64,000 bases of DNA. It comes from an uncultured Helicobacter sp. GTDB lineage: Bacteria; Campylobacterota; Campylobacteria; Campylobacterales; Helicobacteraceae. A program made the position numbers and the translations under genes. The notes under the pieces are model-generated. The model did no database searches, was not told the origin of the DNA, and saw only the letters and a program-made list of their open reading frames with translations. The stretch spans positions 1 to 64,000 of the forward strand of contig NZ_CAJTLL010000009.1 in assembly GCF_910577135.1 (NCBI RefSeq), read 5' to 3'. Shown piece after piece: positions 8,783 to 17,520 of this stretch (position 1 is the stretch's first letter; each line of letters starts with the position of its first letter).

Positions 8783-10219
8783 ATGAGGCAATATGATGTG
8801 ATAATTATCGGTGCGGGAGTGGCAGGGCTGTATTGTGCGGCTGCCTTACCTCCGCATTTAAAGGTGTTGATTTTGTGCAAGGCTCAACCTTGGGAGTGTA
8901 ATACATTCTACGCGCAAGGGGGCATTAGCGTGGCAAGAGATGAGAGCGATATATCCTCACATACGCAAGATACTCTTTCAGCCGGAGCAGAGTTAAATAA
9001 TAAAGAATGTGTAGAGACGCTTACAAACAATAGCATTTTAGTGCTAAATGAATTGATAGAGGGCGGCTTTATGCTGGATAGAGATGAAAATGGCGCATTA
9101 CTCTATGCTAAAGAGGGAGGGCATAGTAAGGCTCGTATCGTGCATTCAGGAGGGGACGCCACAGGGAGAAGTCTGCATACATATCTTATAGGCAAACTCC
9201 GCGCGAGGCTGTGGAAAAATGCAGAGGTAGTGGATTTACTCATTGAGGAGGATAAATGCTATGGTGTGTGTGTGCAGACAAAGCTAGGCACACATAATCT
9301 TTATGCCCATCATATCGTTATTGCAAGTGGAGGCGTGGGAGGATTGTTTAAATACCATACCAACGCCTATACGATTAGTAGCGACCTACACGGAATCATC
9401 TTAGAGCATCATCTTGCCTTGCAGGATATGGAAATGTTGCAATTCCACCCTACTGCCTATGTGGATAATCCACAGGCTAGGAAATATCTTATTTCTGAAG
9501 CTGTGAGGGGAGAGGGAGGCGTGATAGTCGATGATTTGGGGAAGCGATTTTTGTTTGATTATGATAGTCGTGGAGAGCTTGCCCCGCGTGATATTGTGGC
9601 ACGTGGGATTATGGATTATTGCGCTAAACATCAAAGAAAGGCATTTTTAGATGTGAGTGCCTTTGATGGTGGATTCAAAAATCGTTTTCCTAATATTTAT
9701 CGTGATTTAAGCCCTTATCTTAACATTCCTTTTGAGCCTATTCCCATTTCACCGGCTTTTCATTATTCAATGGGCGGTATTGCGGTGGATACAAATGGGC
9801 TTGTGAAAGGTATGAGTAATCTCTATGCTGTGGGAGAATGTGCTTGTAATGGTTTGCACGGGGCTAATCGCCTTGCATCTAACTCACTTTTAGAGGGTCT
9901 TGTATTTGGAAGGAGTGTCGCACATCATATTGTGGAAAATCCCACACGCACACGTATAGCGCATTTCCCATTATGTGATGAGGTACTTGAAAAAGATGGC
10001 GATAGTAAGCTTAAGAATGTGTTGCGTGATATTATGTGGGACAAGGTGGGGACTATCCGCTCTAAAAGTGGCTTAGATTCTGCGTTGGGTGGGATTGAAG
10101 TAATGCTGGAATCTAATATCGGGCGTATGCTGCGATTGAGGCTGCTTGTAGCGCGTAAAATCGTGCAATCAGCTTTAAATCGCACTCAAAGCAAGGGCGC
10201 ACATTATCGAGTGGATTAG
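8783..10219 (+). CDS. nadB: L-aspartate oxidase
   Basis: FAD enzyme that oxidises L-aspartate to iminoaspartate for NAD synthesis. 478 residues. The FAD dinucleotide motif is at the N-terminus (DVIIIGAGVAGLYCAAAL), followed by YAQGGISVA, HSGGDATGRSLH, LQFHPTAY, the active-site arginine region PRDIVARGI, HYSMGGI and GLHGANRLASNSLLEGL. The C-terminal helical domain is shorter than in E. coli. The ATG follows GGGGAGTAGGGT and lies 3 bases after the lipoprotein stop. nadA and nadC are not in the window. Confidence 0.93.
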   Translation: MRQYDVIIIGAGVAGLYCAAALPPHLKVLILCKAQPWECNTFYAQGGISVARDESDISSHTQDTLSAGAELNNKECVETLTNNSILVLNELIEGGFMLDRDENGALLYAKEGGHSKARIVHSGGDATGRSLHTYLIGKLRARLWKNAEVVDLLIEEDKCYGVCVQTKLGTHNLYAHHIVIASGGVGGLFKYHTNAYTISSDLHGIILEHHLALQDMEMLQFHPTAYVDNPQARKYLISEAVRGEGGVIVDDLGKRFLFDYDSRGELAPRDIVARGIMDYCAKHQRKAFLDVSAFDGGFKNRFPNIYRDLSPYLNIPFEPIPISPAFHYSMGGIAVDTNGLVKGMSNLYAVGECACNGLHGANRLASNSLLEGLVFGRSVAHHIVENPTRTRIAHFPLCDEVLEKDGDSKLKNVLRDIMWDKVGTIRSKSGLDSALGGIEVMLESNIGRMLRLRLLVARKIVQSALNRTQSKGAHYRVD

Positions 10220-10310
10220 AGAATCTATTTATGCCTATGCTCTATTGTGGTTTCACCACCGCGTATCTTATACACTTAAGGTAAAGCCTCTCGTATGCAC
10301 CTAAAGGACG

Positions 10311-10346
10311 CACTTATGAATAAAGCTAACGCTTTATTCATAAGTG
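10311..10346. repeat. Perfect 16-bp inverted repeat
   Basis: CACTTATGAATAAAGC, a 4-base TAAC loop, then its exact complement. It sits about 90 bases after the nadB stop and could end nadB transcription, although no T-run follows. The 17 bases at 10303-10319 also recur in inverted orientation at 10707-10723. Confidence 0.8.
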
Positions 10347-10414
10347 AGTTTTAAGGTATAGAATCGCCAATCTAATCCCCACCCCCTCCGCAAGGGAGGA
10401 GGAAGCAATTATAG

Positions 10415-10423
10415 CCCCCCCCC
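10415..10423 (+). repeat. C9 tract in intergenic hairpin
   Basis: Nine C followed by TCGTGGGGAGGGG, so CCCCTC can pair with GAGGGG. It lacks the flanking bases shared by the coding tracts of the glycan island and is not inside a gene. Confidence 0.6.
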
Positions 10424-10649
10424 TCGTGGGGAGGGGAAATAGCTATTAAAATCTTAAAAAGTTTAAAATTACACATATCCTACAAGTGAGGCATAACCTT
10501 GAGCGGTGGAAGGGCAGTCAAAACTGAAACTCTCCTTATAATTTAGGAACAATGGGATATAGATTCTCTATTCAAATTTCTTTCTTTTTTATAAAGGGGA
10601 AGGATTGAAAAAGTCGGTTCGAGGATATACCTCACTTGCTAGGAGAAAG

Positions 10650-10913
10650 ATAGACTAGAGAATCTAACCCTTAAAAACTAACTTGATGAATAAGACAACG
10701 TCTTAGTCATAAGTGCGTCCTTTTGTCCTCAAGGGCTATCGCCCTTTGCGAGATTAAATCCCTTCGGGATTGAATGGTGCGAAGCAGATTTTATATCTGC
10801 AAAGCAAGACCCTTTGCAAGTGTGGATTAGCACTTCGTGCGAATACGGCGATTACATCGCAACAGCAAGGGCATAATAGACTAGAGAATCTCTACCTTAG
10901 AAGCTAACTTGAT
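10650..10913. repeat. Imperfect direct repeats flanking a chain of mini-hairpins
   Basis: ATAGACTAGAGAATCT occurs at 10650-10665 and again at 10876-10891, and similarity continues for about 22 further bases ending CTAACTTGAT. Between them lie short inverted repeats, almost back to back: AGGGC/GCCCT (10732-10745), AATCCC/GGGATT (10757-10771), GCAGAT/ATCTGC (10784-10800), GCAAAG/CTTTGC (10799-10817), GCAC/GTGC (10830-10840) and GCGAT/ATCGC (10848-10860), each with a loop of 3 to 7 bases. Confidence 0.7.
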
Positions 10914-10963
10914 AACCAACCAAAGTGCGGTTTGGTGGAAGAGCAGTAGCGTAGGCATATAAA

Positions 10964-12139
10964 TTAGTGCTTGATACAATGGCTTACAAATTTTGAAAAA
11001 TTATCGATGATTAATCCTCCTTTGCGGAATCCCAAGCCACAAGATTCATAAGCAAAAAATACATTAGGTTGATAATATGCGCCATTATGGCTATTTAGCT
11101 CATAAAAGGCTTGATAGACACTTTTATGATTGCCATATATGCCACTCTTAGATTCTATAATACCGCCATTGGTATCTAAAATATCGATATTTGCACCTTC
11201 ACGCCCAAATGCCCTTTTGCAGACTTGCTTAGTATTTGCCAAAGGTGTGTAAGAAGCAGGAAGTAATAAGGGGTGATTAGGAAACAAATCCCATAGAATC
11301 TTTAGCATTGCCTTGCTTTGAAAGAGTAGCGTATAAGCGGGGTTTAAAAAAATCGTATTATGATTTTGCATCATCTCACTCATTAAAAGCACAAGTTCAG
11401 GCTCATCAATAGCGATATTCTCCCATGGAATGAGCTTGAATAAAAATTCATAATTTACACCATTGTGGCTTAAACCCTCTGTGGGCGAGAAATGCACTTC
11501 ATCAATAGGTGCAAAATCGCACGTAAAGCCAGATTCTCTAGCGAGATACTCTAAAAATCGCGTAGTAGTGAGATCTTCATTAGAGCTTGTGATACAAGAG
11601 AATAGAATCTTCCAGCCCTCATAGAGTTCATCAAATCGTGAAGTATCTGCCTCTAGCGTGATAAGACGTTTGAAATTTTCACTTAAGGCATTATGGATAT
11701 TGTTAAATTGTGCTTCCTCATTAAGGTTATTGTATTTGAGTAAAGCCCATTGCACCAATGCACTTTCATAAAGCATAGTGGGCGTATCGGCGTTAAATTC
11801 AAGGAGCTTGATAGGCTTACCATCAAGTCCGCCGCTTAAATCAAATCGCCCATATAAGTGCCAATGTATATCTTCCTCCCAACTTTGCTTAATCGCACCA
11901 ATGAGGCTTGGAGGAATATCAAGCTCGAAGAATAAATCATTTTCTATCACATATTCTCCGGCTTCTACAAACATATCATAAAGCGTATTTCCCGCCTCAT
12001 AGTATGCCTCCGCCTCCGCCTCGCTAATGTGTATGAGCTCATCGCTTAGGTAAGAGGTATTATCCATATCGGTATGCCAAGTAAGCCCCATAGATTCTAG
12101 GGCATTTTTATCGGGCAGCGAAAGGCTAGTGATAGTCAT
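10964..12139 (-). CDS. Glutathionylspermidine synthase-family ATP-grasp protein (YgiC-like)
   Basis: About 391 residues with the family layout: WHTD near the N-terminus, HLYGRFDLSGG, LEFNADTPTML, and the ATP-binding stretch CKRAFGREGANIDIL. The family joins an amine to a carboxylate with ATP; the true substrate of the stand-alone YgiC/YjfC group is not known to me. Two adjacent ATG codons occur. The second (12139) is preferred because AAGGAG is five bases upstream, against two for the first. The next gene upstream is a YgiB-like lipoprotein, the same pairing as ygiB-ygiC in E. coli. Confidence 0.85.
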   Translation of the reverse strand: MTITSLSLPDKNALESMGLTWHTDMDNTSYLSDELIHISEAEAEAYYEAGNTLYDMFVEAGEYVIENDLFFELDIPPSLIGAIKQSWEEDIHWHLYGRFDLSGGLDGKPIKLLEFNADTPTMLYESALVQWALLKYNNLNEEAQFNNIHNALSENFKRLITLEADTSRFDELYEGWKILFSCITSSNEDLTTTRFLEYLARESGFTCDFAPIDEVHFSPTEGLSHNGVNYEFLFKLIPWENIAIDEPELVLLMSEMMQNHNTIFLNPAYTLLFQSKAMLKILWDLFPNHPLLLPASYTPLANTKQVCKRAFGREGANIDILDTNGGIIESKSGIYGNHKSVYQAFYELNSHNGAYYQPNVFFAYESCGLGFRKGGLIIDNFSKFVSHCIKH

Positions 12140-12177
12140 CATATCTCCTTTATTTTTGTTTTTGTGAATGTGTTTTT

Positions 12178-12786
12178 TCAGCCGCCCGCGCTTCCCATAC
12201 TTGTGCTAGGCTTAGAGGCATTGCCTGTATTGCCAAAGAATCCAGTTTTACCCGCGCTAGAGCCGCTCCTACTTGTCGTGGTGGATTTGTTAGTAAAGCT
12301 ATTTTTACTTCGCTCATAAGCTTGAGGGGATTTGTAGTTGCGCTGCGCGTTAGCTTGATAGTTTGGGTTATTGAATAATTTATTGCCAATATAGCTCCCT
12401 AGAATCGCCCCTGCCGCACTCGCTAGAATCGCCCCACCAAGTCCTAATCCTCCGCCATTAGGATTAGTAAGCTCACTCTGCCCGGCATTAATTGCTATCT
12501 CCTCTTGTTTAATAAGTCCATCAATCTCGGCTTGAGAGAGCATTCTCTCCTGTCCATTAATATCTTTAAGCATTACGCGGGTTTGCTCACTAGGGTATTC
12601 TTCAAGCACTTTATAAGTGCCATCGGGCTGCTCTTCGATAACTACAAACGCACCATTTTTTTGACTATTTTGCAAGGTGGTGTTAAGCTCATTATCATTC
12701 TGATTACACGCATTGAGAGCAAAAACTGCCATCACGCCAAGCCCCCCAACCATCGCATAATTCTTAATTGTGTGGATATGTTTCAT
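12178..12786 (-). CDS. YgiB-like (UPF0323-type) lipoprotein
   Basis: 202 residues. The signal peptide ends in the lipobox FALNAC, giving a lipid-anchored protein. A short conserved domain (VVIEEQPDGTYKVLEEYPS, then the MLSQAEIDGLIK region) is followed by a glycine-rich hydrophobic segment (GLGLGGAILASAAGAILGSY) and a low-complexity tail rich in S, T, N and K. That layout matches the small lipoproteins found next to YgiC-like synthetases. Function unknown. A TGATACAAT box at 12816-12821 could be its promoter. Confidence 0.75.
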   Translation of the reverse strand: MKHIHTIKNYAMVGGLGVMAVFALNACNQNDNELNTTLQNSQKNGAFVVIEEQPDGTYKVLEEYPSEQTRVMLKDINGQERMLSQAEIDGLIKQEEIAINAGQSELTNPNGGGLGLGGAILASAAGAILGSYIGNKLFNNPNYQANAQRNYKSPQAYERSKNSFTNKSTTTSRSGSSAGKTGFFGNTGNASKPSTSMGSAGG

Positions 12787-12821
12787 TGCTTTGCTCCTCT
12801 GTTTAAATGTTTAAAATTGTA

Positions 12822-14720
12822 TCAAATCTTTGCCATTTTTTTATGGTGTAAATGGATATATAAATGCAGGACATCAAGACTTGCTGGTGTGATACCGCTA
12901 ATCTCACTTGCTTCAAAAAGGCTTTTGGGGGTGAAAGTTTTCAGTTTTTCAATCACTTCAAGGCTTAGCCCCGGGATATTGTCAAAGATAAAATCCCTTG
13001 GAATCTCCACTTGCAGCATTTGCTCCATTTGTGCGATTTGCGCCTTTTGTTTGTGAATGTAGTCAAAATATTTAGATTCTATAAAAATTTGCATAAGTGC
13101 ATAATCGCTCATTTCCTCTATATGCGGGATTTGACATTGCTTAAGCAATTCACGTAAAGTGTGTAAGGGCAGCTCCTCCCTACCAATGATATGTATAAGA
13201 CGTGTTTTATCGCTAATGGGAGGGAGGTTTAGGGCTTGTAGCATAGTGAGATTTTCCATACTTGGCGTGATGTATCGATTTTGCAAATGCTCTAAAGTCT
13301 GCTCTATATGTGCCTTATCACGCATTATTTGCTTGTAATATGAATCTTCAATCAACCCAAAGGAATGCGCATAATGGCAAAGACGTAAAGGGGCATTATC
13401 CTCTCGCAAAAGGAGGCGGTATTCTGCACGTGAGGTAAAGAGACGATAAGGCTCTTTCGTGCCTTTTGTTACTAAGTCATCAATCATCACGCCAATGTAG
13501 CTTTCACTTCTTGAAAGACAAAAGGATTCACCCTTAAGCGAGAGTGCGGCATTAATACCCGCCATAATGCCTTGTGCTGCAGCTTCCTCATAGCCTGTTG
13601 TGCCATTGATTTGCCCGGCTAGAAAGAGATTAGCGCATTTTTTTGTCTCTAATGTATGATAAAGCTCGGTTGGTTCTACATAATCATATTCAATCGCATA
13701 GCCATATCGCGTAATACGGGCGTTTTCTAAGCCCTTAATCGTGTGGATTAGCTGCTCTTGCACATCAATTGGTAAAGAAGTAGAAAGTCCATTAATGTAG
13801 TATTCTACTGCTTCGCGTGTTTGTGGCTCTAGGAATAGCTGATGACGTTCTTTATCAGCAAAGCGATTGACTTTATCCTCGATACTTGGGCAATATCGTG
13901 GTCCCACACCCTCAATTTGCCCTGTGAAAAGTGGCGCACGATGGAAATTTTCACGTATAATGCGATGTGTGTTTTCATTGGTATAAGTAACAAAGCAGGG
14001 GAACTGCACGGGGGCAAAGGAGTGCGTCCTATGACTAAAATGCGGTGGATTGCTATCACCATTATGCACCTCAAGTGCGCTAAAATCAATGCTCCGCCCA
14101 TCAATCCTCGCGCAAGTGCCTGTTTTTAACCGCCCCACCTTTAAGTCCATTTCTTTAAGCGATGTGCTTAAATGTTCTGCGCTCATCTCGCCAAAACGTC
14201 CATTGCTTAGCTTAGTCTCCCCGATATGCACTAAGCCCTTAAGAAATGTGCCGGTGGTGAGGATAATCTTTTTTGCAAAATAGGTTTTGCCAATGTTTGT
14301 TTTCACACCCTTTGCGATGTATCGCCCTTGTGAATCTTGCTCATAGATGAGGCTTTGGGCGCTTTCTTGCGAGAGGGTGAGATTAGGTGTGTGAAGAGCA
14401 ATATCTTTAGCGATAATACTATATCTATCCATATCAATTTGTGCTCTAGTGCCACGCACAGCAGGACCTTTTGAGGCATTTAAGATTCTAAACTGAATCC
14501 CGCATTTATCGGTAATTTCTCCCATAACGCCCCCAAGCGCGTCTATCTCTTTGACGAGATGTCCCTTGCCTAGTCCGCCTACTGCTGGGTTACAACTTGC
14601 AAGGGCGAGATTCTGTATAAGGAGGGTGATAAGATGCGTTTTTGCGCCCATTTTTGCACTTGCGATACCTGCTTCTAATCCCGCGTGTCCGCCCCCAATG
14701 ACTAAGACATCATATTCCAT
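12822..14720 (-). CDS. mnmG: tRNA uridine-5-carboxymethylaminomethyl modification enzyme MnmG
   Basis: FAD protein that works with MnmE on the wobble uridine of certain tRNAs. 632 residues from the ATG at 14720, which is eight bases after AAGGAG; a GTG nine bases further upstream is possible but less well placed. FAD motif [14 protein letters not shown], then [34 protein letters not shown] and [20 protein letters not shown] are conserved. No damage is seen. Confidence 0.97.
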   Translation of the reverse strand: MEYDVLVIGGGHAGLEAGIASAKMGAKTHLITLLIQNLALASCNPAVGGLGKGHLVKEIDALGGVMGEITDKCGIQFRILNASKGPAVRGTRAQIDMDRYSIIAKDIALHTPNLTLSQESAQSLIYEQDSQGRYIAKGVKTNIGKTYFAKKIILTTGTFLKGLVHIGETKLSNGRFGEMSAEHLSTSLKEMDLKVGRLKTGTCARIDGRSIDFSALEVHNGDSNPPHFSHRTHSFAPVQFPCFVTYTNENTHRIIRENFHRAPLFTGQIEGVGPRYCPSIEDKVNRFADKERHQLFLEPQTREAVEYYINGLSTSLPIDVQEQLIHTIKGLENARITRYGYAIEYDYVEPTELYHTLETKKCANLFLAGQINGTTGYEEAAAQGIMAGINAALSLKGESFCLSRSESYIGVMIDDLVTKGTKEPYRLFTSRAEYRLLLREDNAPLRLCHYAHSFGLIEDSYYKQIMRDKAHIEQTLEHLQNRYITPSMENLTMLQALNLPPISDKTRLIHIIGREELPLHTLRELLKQCQIPHIEEMSDYALMQIFIESKYFDYIHKQKAQIAQMEQMLQVEIPRDFIFDNIPGLSLEVIEKLKTFTPKSLFEASEISGITPASLDVLHLYIHLHHKKMAKI

Positions 14721-14870
14721 ACCCTGCACTCCTTATTTGCTTTTGATATTGTAATTTTAAGAAAAGTGTTAAAAATCCCATAAGAGTGTTTTAGGAGAAA
14801 AACGAGCGCATTTTATTATTATTTGGTTATTTTTTTGCTACTATGACGGGGATAAAATAAAGGATAACCG

Positions 14871-15554
14871 ATGAAAGAGAAAGCCTTGCGTTCCATTGGA
14901 GCATTTGCAAATATCAGTGAGGGGAGTTTAGAATCTTTAGAGGCTATCACGAAATTACGATATATCGAAAAAAATGGCATTTTGCATTATGAAGGCGAGT
15001 ATATAGAATCTGCTTATTTTTTAGCACGAGGCAAGGTTGAAGTATATGAAATGGATAAGAATGATAATGAATTATTTTTGTGCTATGTGGATTCGCATTT
15101 AAGTGATGGTAGGCTTATTAATGCGTTTGGGACATTTGCCCCCTATGAAGCAAATGCAAGTGTGCGCGGGGTGGAGCCAAGCGAGATAGTTTTGCTTGAT
15201 TTGCAGCAGCTCCATCAGCTTGTAACGAAAAATATTGAAATCAGTAATGCTATATTAAGCGAAGTAATGAATCGAATGATTACTTTTAAGAATTTTATTA
15301 ATTTTAATGAGATTTATGATAGCACATCGCGTGTAGCATATATCCTTGGCACAAGTTTAAAGTATTTTAATCAAGTGCAGCGGCAAACAATCGCTCACGA
15401 GCTAAATATCAAGCTAGAAACGCTTAGCAGAATCTTGCAAAAAATGATGACACAGGGTTTGATTGCTAAAGATGAACACGGCGATGTGTATATTAAAGAC
15501 AAACAAGCTTTTGAAGCACTCTATGGAGGTATAAAATCTTGTGATGTATCTTAA
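14871..15554 (+). CDS. Crp/Fnr-family transcriptional regulator
   Basis: 227 residues. An N-terminal cyclic-nucleotide-like beta barrel (about 20-120) lacks Fnr-type cysteines and the classical cAMP-binding residues. A dimerisation helix follows (about 120-150) and a C-terminal winged helix with recognition region TIAHELNIKLETLSRILQKM. It stands alone on the plus strand and converges on the last gene of the glycan island with 13 bases between the stop codons. Ligand and targets cannot be told from sequence. Confidence 0.88.
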   Translation: MKEKALRSIGAFANISEGSLESLEAITKLRYIEKNGILHYEGEYIESAYFLARGKVEVYEMDKNDNELFLCYVDSHLSDGRLINAFGTFAPYEANASVRGVEPSEIVLLDLQQLHQLVTKNIEISNAILSEVMNRMITFKNFINFNEIYDSTSRVAYILGTSLKYFNQVQRQTIAHELNIKLETLSRILQKMMTQGLIAKDEHGDVYIKDKQAFEALYGGIKSCDVS

Positions 15555-15565
15555 GACTTAGATTG

Positions 15566-15590
15566 TGCTAGAAGTTAGGATTTTCTAGCA
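15566..15590. terminator. Candidate bidirectional terminator
   Basis: TGCTAGAA and TTCTAGCA form an 8-bp stem with a 9-base loop between the converging crp-like and neuC-like genes; it includes the last codon of the latter. T-runs are weak on both sides. Confidence 0.45.
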
Positions 15591-16824
15591 TATAAAATGC
15601 TTTCTTGAGATTAATTGTATTATTTTTAAGTGTAGATTCTATAATATCTGTGATGTGCTCTGTGGTTTTCCCTTCACCAAATGGGTGAGAGTGTGTCATC
15701 TGTGATAGAAAGGCATTATTTGTTACATAAGTAATAGTGTTTAAGATAGTCTGTGTGTATTGCTGTGGTTCTTGTTGGTTTGGTGTGATAGATACAACAG
15801 ATTGAGGCATAAAACGACCTTTTTGTCTATCTCCTATATTTATCGTTGGTATGCCTAGAATCGGCGCTTCACTCAAGCCACTTGAGCTATTGCCAATCAC
15901 AAAAGCAGCAAATTTAAGGCTTGAGAGATACATCACTCTGCCTAAACTCGCGCAAAGCGTAATTTTATCAGGATATTTTTTCGCATATTCTTCAAGAATA
16001 AGATTAATGCTATGCCCTTCTGCGTCGGCATTTGCTTTTGTGGCAAGGATATTAAAATTGCTTTGAAGTAGGCTTTGTAAGATAAGTGTTATTTCTTTAG
16101 ATGGATTTGTGTTATCTAGGGTTGTAGAATGAAAAGTAAGGACGCAAAATCTATCTAAAAACGCTTTTTTTACCTGAATTTTTTGCGCTAAATTTGTTTT
16201 GCTCATAAAGGGGGCATTGTGGATATTTTCTACTGCTAGAGAACCTACGTTAAATACCCTTTGTGGATCCTCTCCTAATTGAATAATACGTTTAGCATAG
16301 AAATGAGTGCTAGGAAAGTGCAGATAACTCATTTTAGTGATACAATGCCGCATATACTCATCATTTGCACCTTGCGTGCTTTCTCCACCACTGATATGAG
16401 CAATAGGAATATTAAGATTAGCAGCACTTATAGCTACTCCAAATGCTTCATATCTATCTCCTAAAAGTATAACCATATCGGGTCTATTTTTTGAAAAATA
16501 TTTGCTAAAGTTTATAATGGTATTTGCTAGAGTATGCGCTGTGTTAAGGGCATTTGTGTTGTCATTATGCAAGATAGGGATTTTTTTATTTATAGAAAAT
16601 CCATCATTTTCTATTTCTTGATAAGTATTTCCAAGAGATGGGCTTAAATGTGCTCCGGTAACAATAAGATGGAGTTTCAAATATTGATGATTTTGTATCG
16701 CTTTTGCAAGAGGGTAGAGCAGCCCCCATTCTGCACGTGTACCTGTAACAATAGCTATGGTTTGAGAAACATTAGCATTTTTCTTTGAGGAGCATAAAGG
16801 CTTCAGCGTAGAGAGGAGTTTCAC
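15568..16824 (-). CDS. NeuC/LegG-type hydrolysing UDP-sugar 2-epimerase (copy 1)
   Basis: 418 residues. Family signatures: VTGTRAEWGLLYPL at the N-terminus, VILLGDRYEAFG, IAHISGGESTQGANDE, and near the C-terminus IGNSSSGLSEAP and NIGDRQKGR. These enzymes release UDP and give ManNAc or a 6-deoxy-2,4-diamino equivalent, precursor of sialic or legionaminic acid. The only in-frame upstream start is GTG at 16824, directly after the TAA of the deacetylase gene (TAAGTG), so translation probably depends on coupling across the G10 tract. It is the last gene of the island. Confidence 0.88.
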   Translation of the reverse strand: MKLLSTLKPLCSSKKNANVSQTIAIVTGTRAEWGLLYPLAKAIQNHQYLKLHLIVTGAHLSPSLGNTYQEIENDGFSINKKIPILHNDNTNALNTAHTLANTIINFSKYFSKNRPDMVILLGDRYEAFGVAISAANLNIPIAHISGGESTQGANDEYMRHCITKMSYLHFPSTHFYAKRIIQLGEDPQRVFNVGSLAVENIHNAPFMSKTNLAQKIQVKKAFLDRFCVLTFHSTTLDNTNPSKEITLILQSLLQSNFNILATKANADAEGHSINLILEEYAKKYPDKITLCASLGRVMYLSSLKFAAFVIGNSSSGLSEAPILGIPTINIGDRQKGRFMPQSVVSITPNQQEPQQYTQTILNTITYVTNNAFLSQMTHSHPFGEGKTTEHITDIIESTLKNNTINLKKAFYMLENPNF

Positions 16825-17520
16825 TTATGCCCCCCCCCCGCTACATATTTTTGCATCTTTTAAGCTAGAATCATCTGCACCGCGAGTGCTTCCGCGATAG
16901 ATGGCTAAAGATTCTATATTTTTCAGGGAACGTGGAAAAGGGGAAAGTCCAACTTCGCTTTCATATAAGGACATAATGGCACATTTTTGTTTGAAAAACT
17001 CACTTATATCTACAAATACATTTGGCACAAAGCTTTGTATGTTTAAAGCAGGGGCAAATTCACTTTCACTTAATGTTTCCATCATTAAGATTTTTTCTAT
17101 ACTTGGATAGCGGAATGACTTTGTGCAGGCAAAAGCACATTCAAAAATAATGCGGTGGTCACTATGCACATCGTATGCAAAGGGGAGATAAAGAATCTGT
17201 GGAGAGATGTGCAAAAAGATTTTAGAGAATTGAGCAATAATCATACTTTTTGGATATTCATCGCATTTGGTTGTTTTTAAGCCTAGCCTATGGACACTAT
17301 CAAAATTATATGCGGCACTTACAGCTTTTATTTCTTGCTCTCTTTTGGCAATTGTTTGAGGGGTGAATCCCTCCTCTTCAAATATATCAGTGCAAAAAAT
17401 GCAATGGATTCTATCACCTTGTGCCTTGTGCTTTAAAAGTGTCCCACCAGCGCCCAATGTCTCATCATCGGGGTGAGTGGCAATCACTACAATATCTTTA
17501 GCAGAGCTGTGTTTTAACAT
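16825..17520 (-). CDS. PIG-L/LmbE-family deacetylase
   Basis: 231 residues. The zinc site is ATHPDDETLGAGG (H16 to E20) with the second part DVHSDHRI, as in N-acetyl-sugar deacetylases such as GlcNAc-PI de-N-acetylase and LmbE. A role in removing an N-acetyl group from a sugar intermediate fits the neighbours, but the substrate is unknown. ATG at 17520 has GGAAG upstream and overlaps the previous gene by 23 bases. The last codons encode SGGGA from a G10 tract next to the stop. Confidence 0.85.
   Translation of the reverse strand: MLKHSSAKDIVVIATHPDDETLGAGGTLLKHKAQGDRIHCIFCTDIFEEEGFTPQTIAKREQEIKAVSAAYNFDSVHRLGLKTTKCDEYPKSMIIAQFSKIFLHISPQILYLPFAYDVHSDHRIIFECAFACTKSFRYPSIEKILMMETLSESEFAPALNIQSFVPNVFVDISEFFKQKCAIMSLYESEVGLSPFPRSLKNIESLAIYRGSTRGADDSSLKDAKICSGGGA
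16830..16839 (-). repeat. G10 tract at deacetylase/neuC border
   Basis: Coding strand: TAGC-G10-CATAAG. At G10 the deacetylase ends TAA followed directly by the neuC GTG. At G9 it would end with TGA overlapping that GTG (GTGA). At G11 it reads on about 19 codons inside neuC. Confidence 0.85.

Larger units (their letters stand above)
10220..10963. other. 744-base gene-free region with outer-membrane-protein relics and hairpins
   Basis: No intact gene. On the minus strand there are three decayed 3' ends that read like the C-terminus of Helicobacter outer-membrane proteins. The clearest runs from about 10961 to the stop at 10897 and reads LPPNRTLVGYQVSF-stop; a second ends at about 10672 with HQVSF-stop; a third near 10470-10520 reads SLVGYV then NF in another frame. 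Short inverted repeats and imperfect direct repeats fill the rest. It lies between nadB (plus) and the ygiC-like gene (minus), which converge on it. Confidence 0.6.

Noticed and set aside
10415-10423. C9 run after nadB as another phase switch
   Set aside because: It is not in a gene, lies in a hairpin and lacks the flanks of the island tracts.
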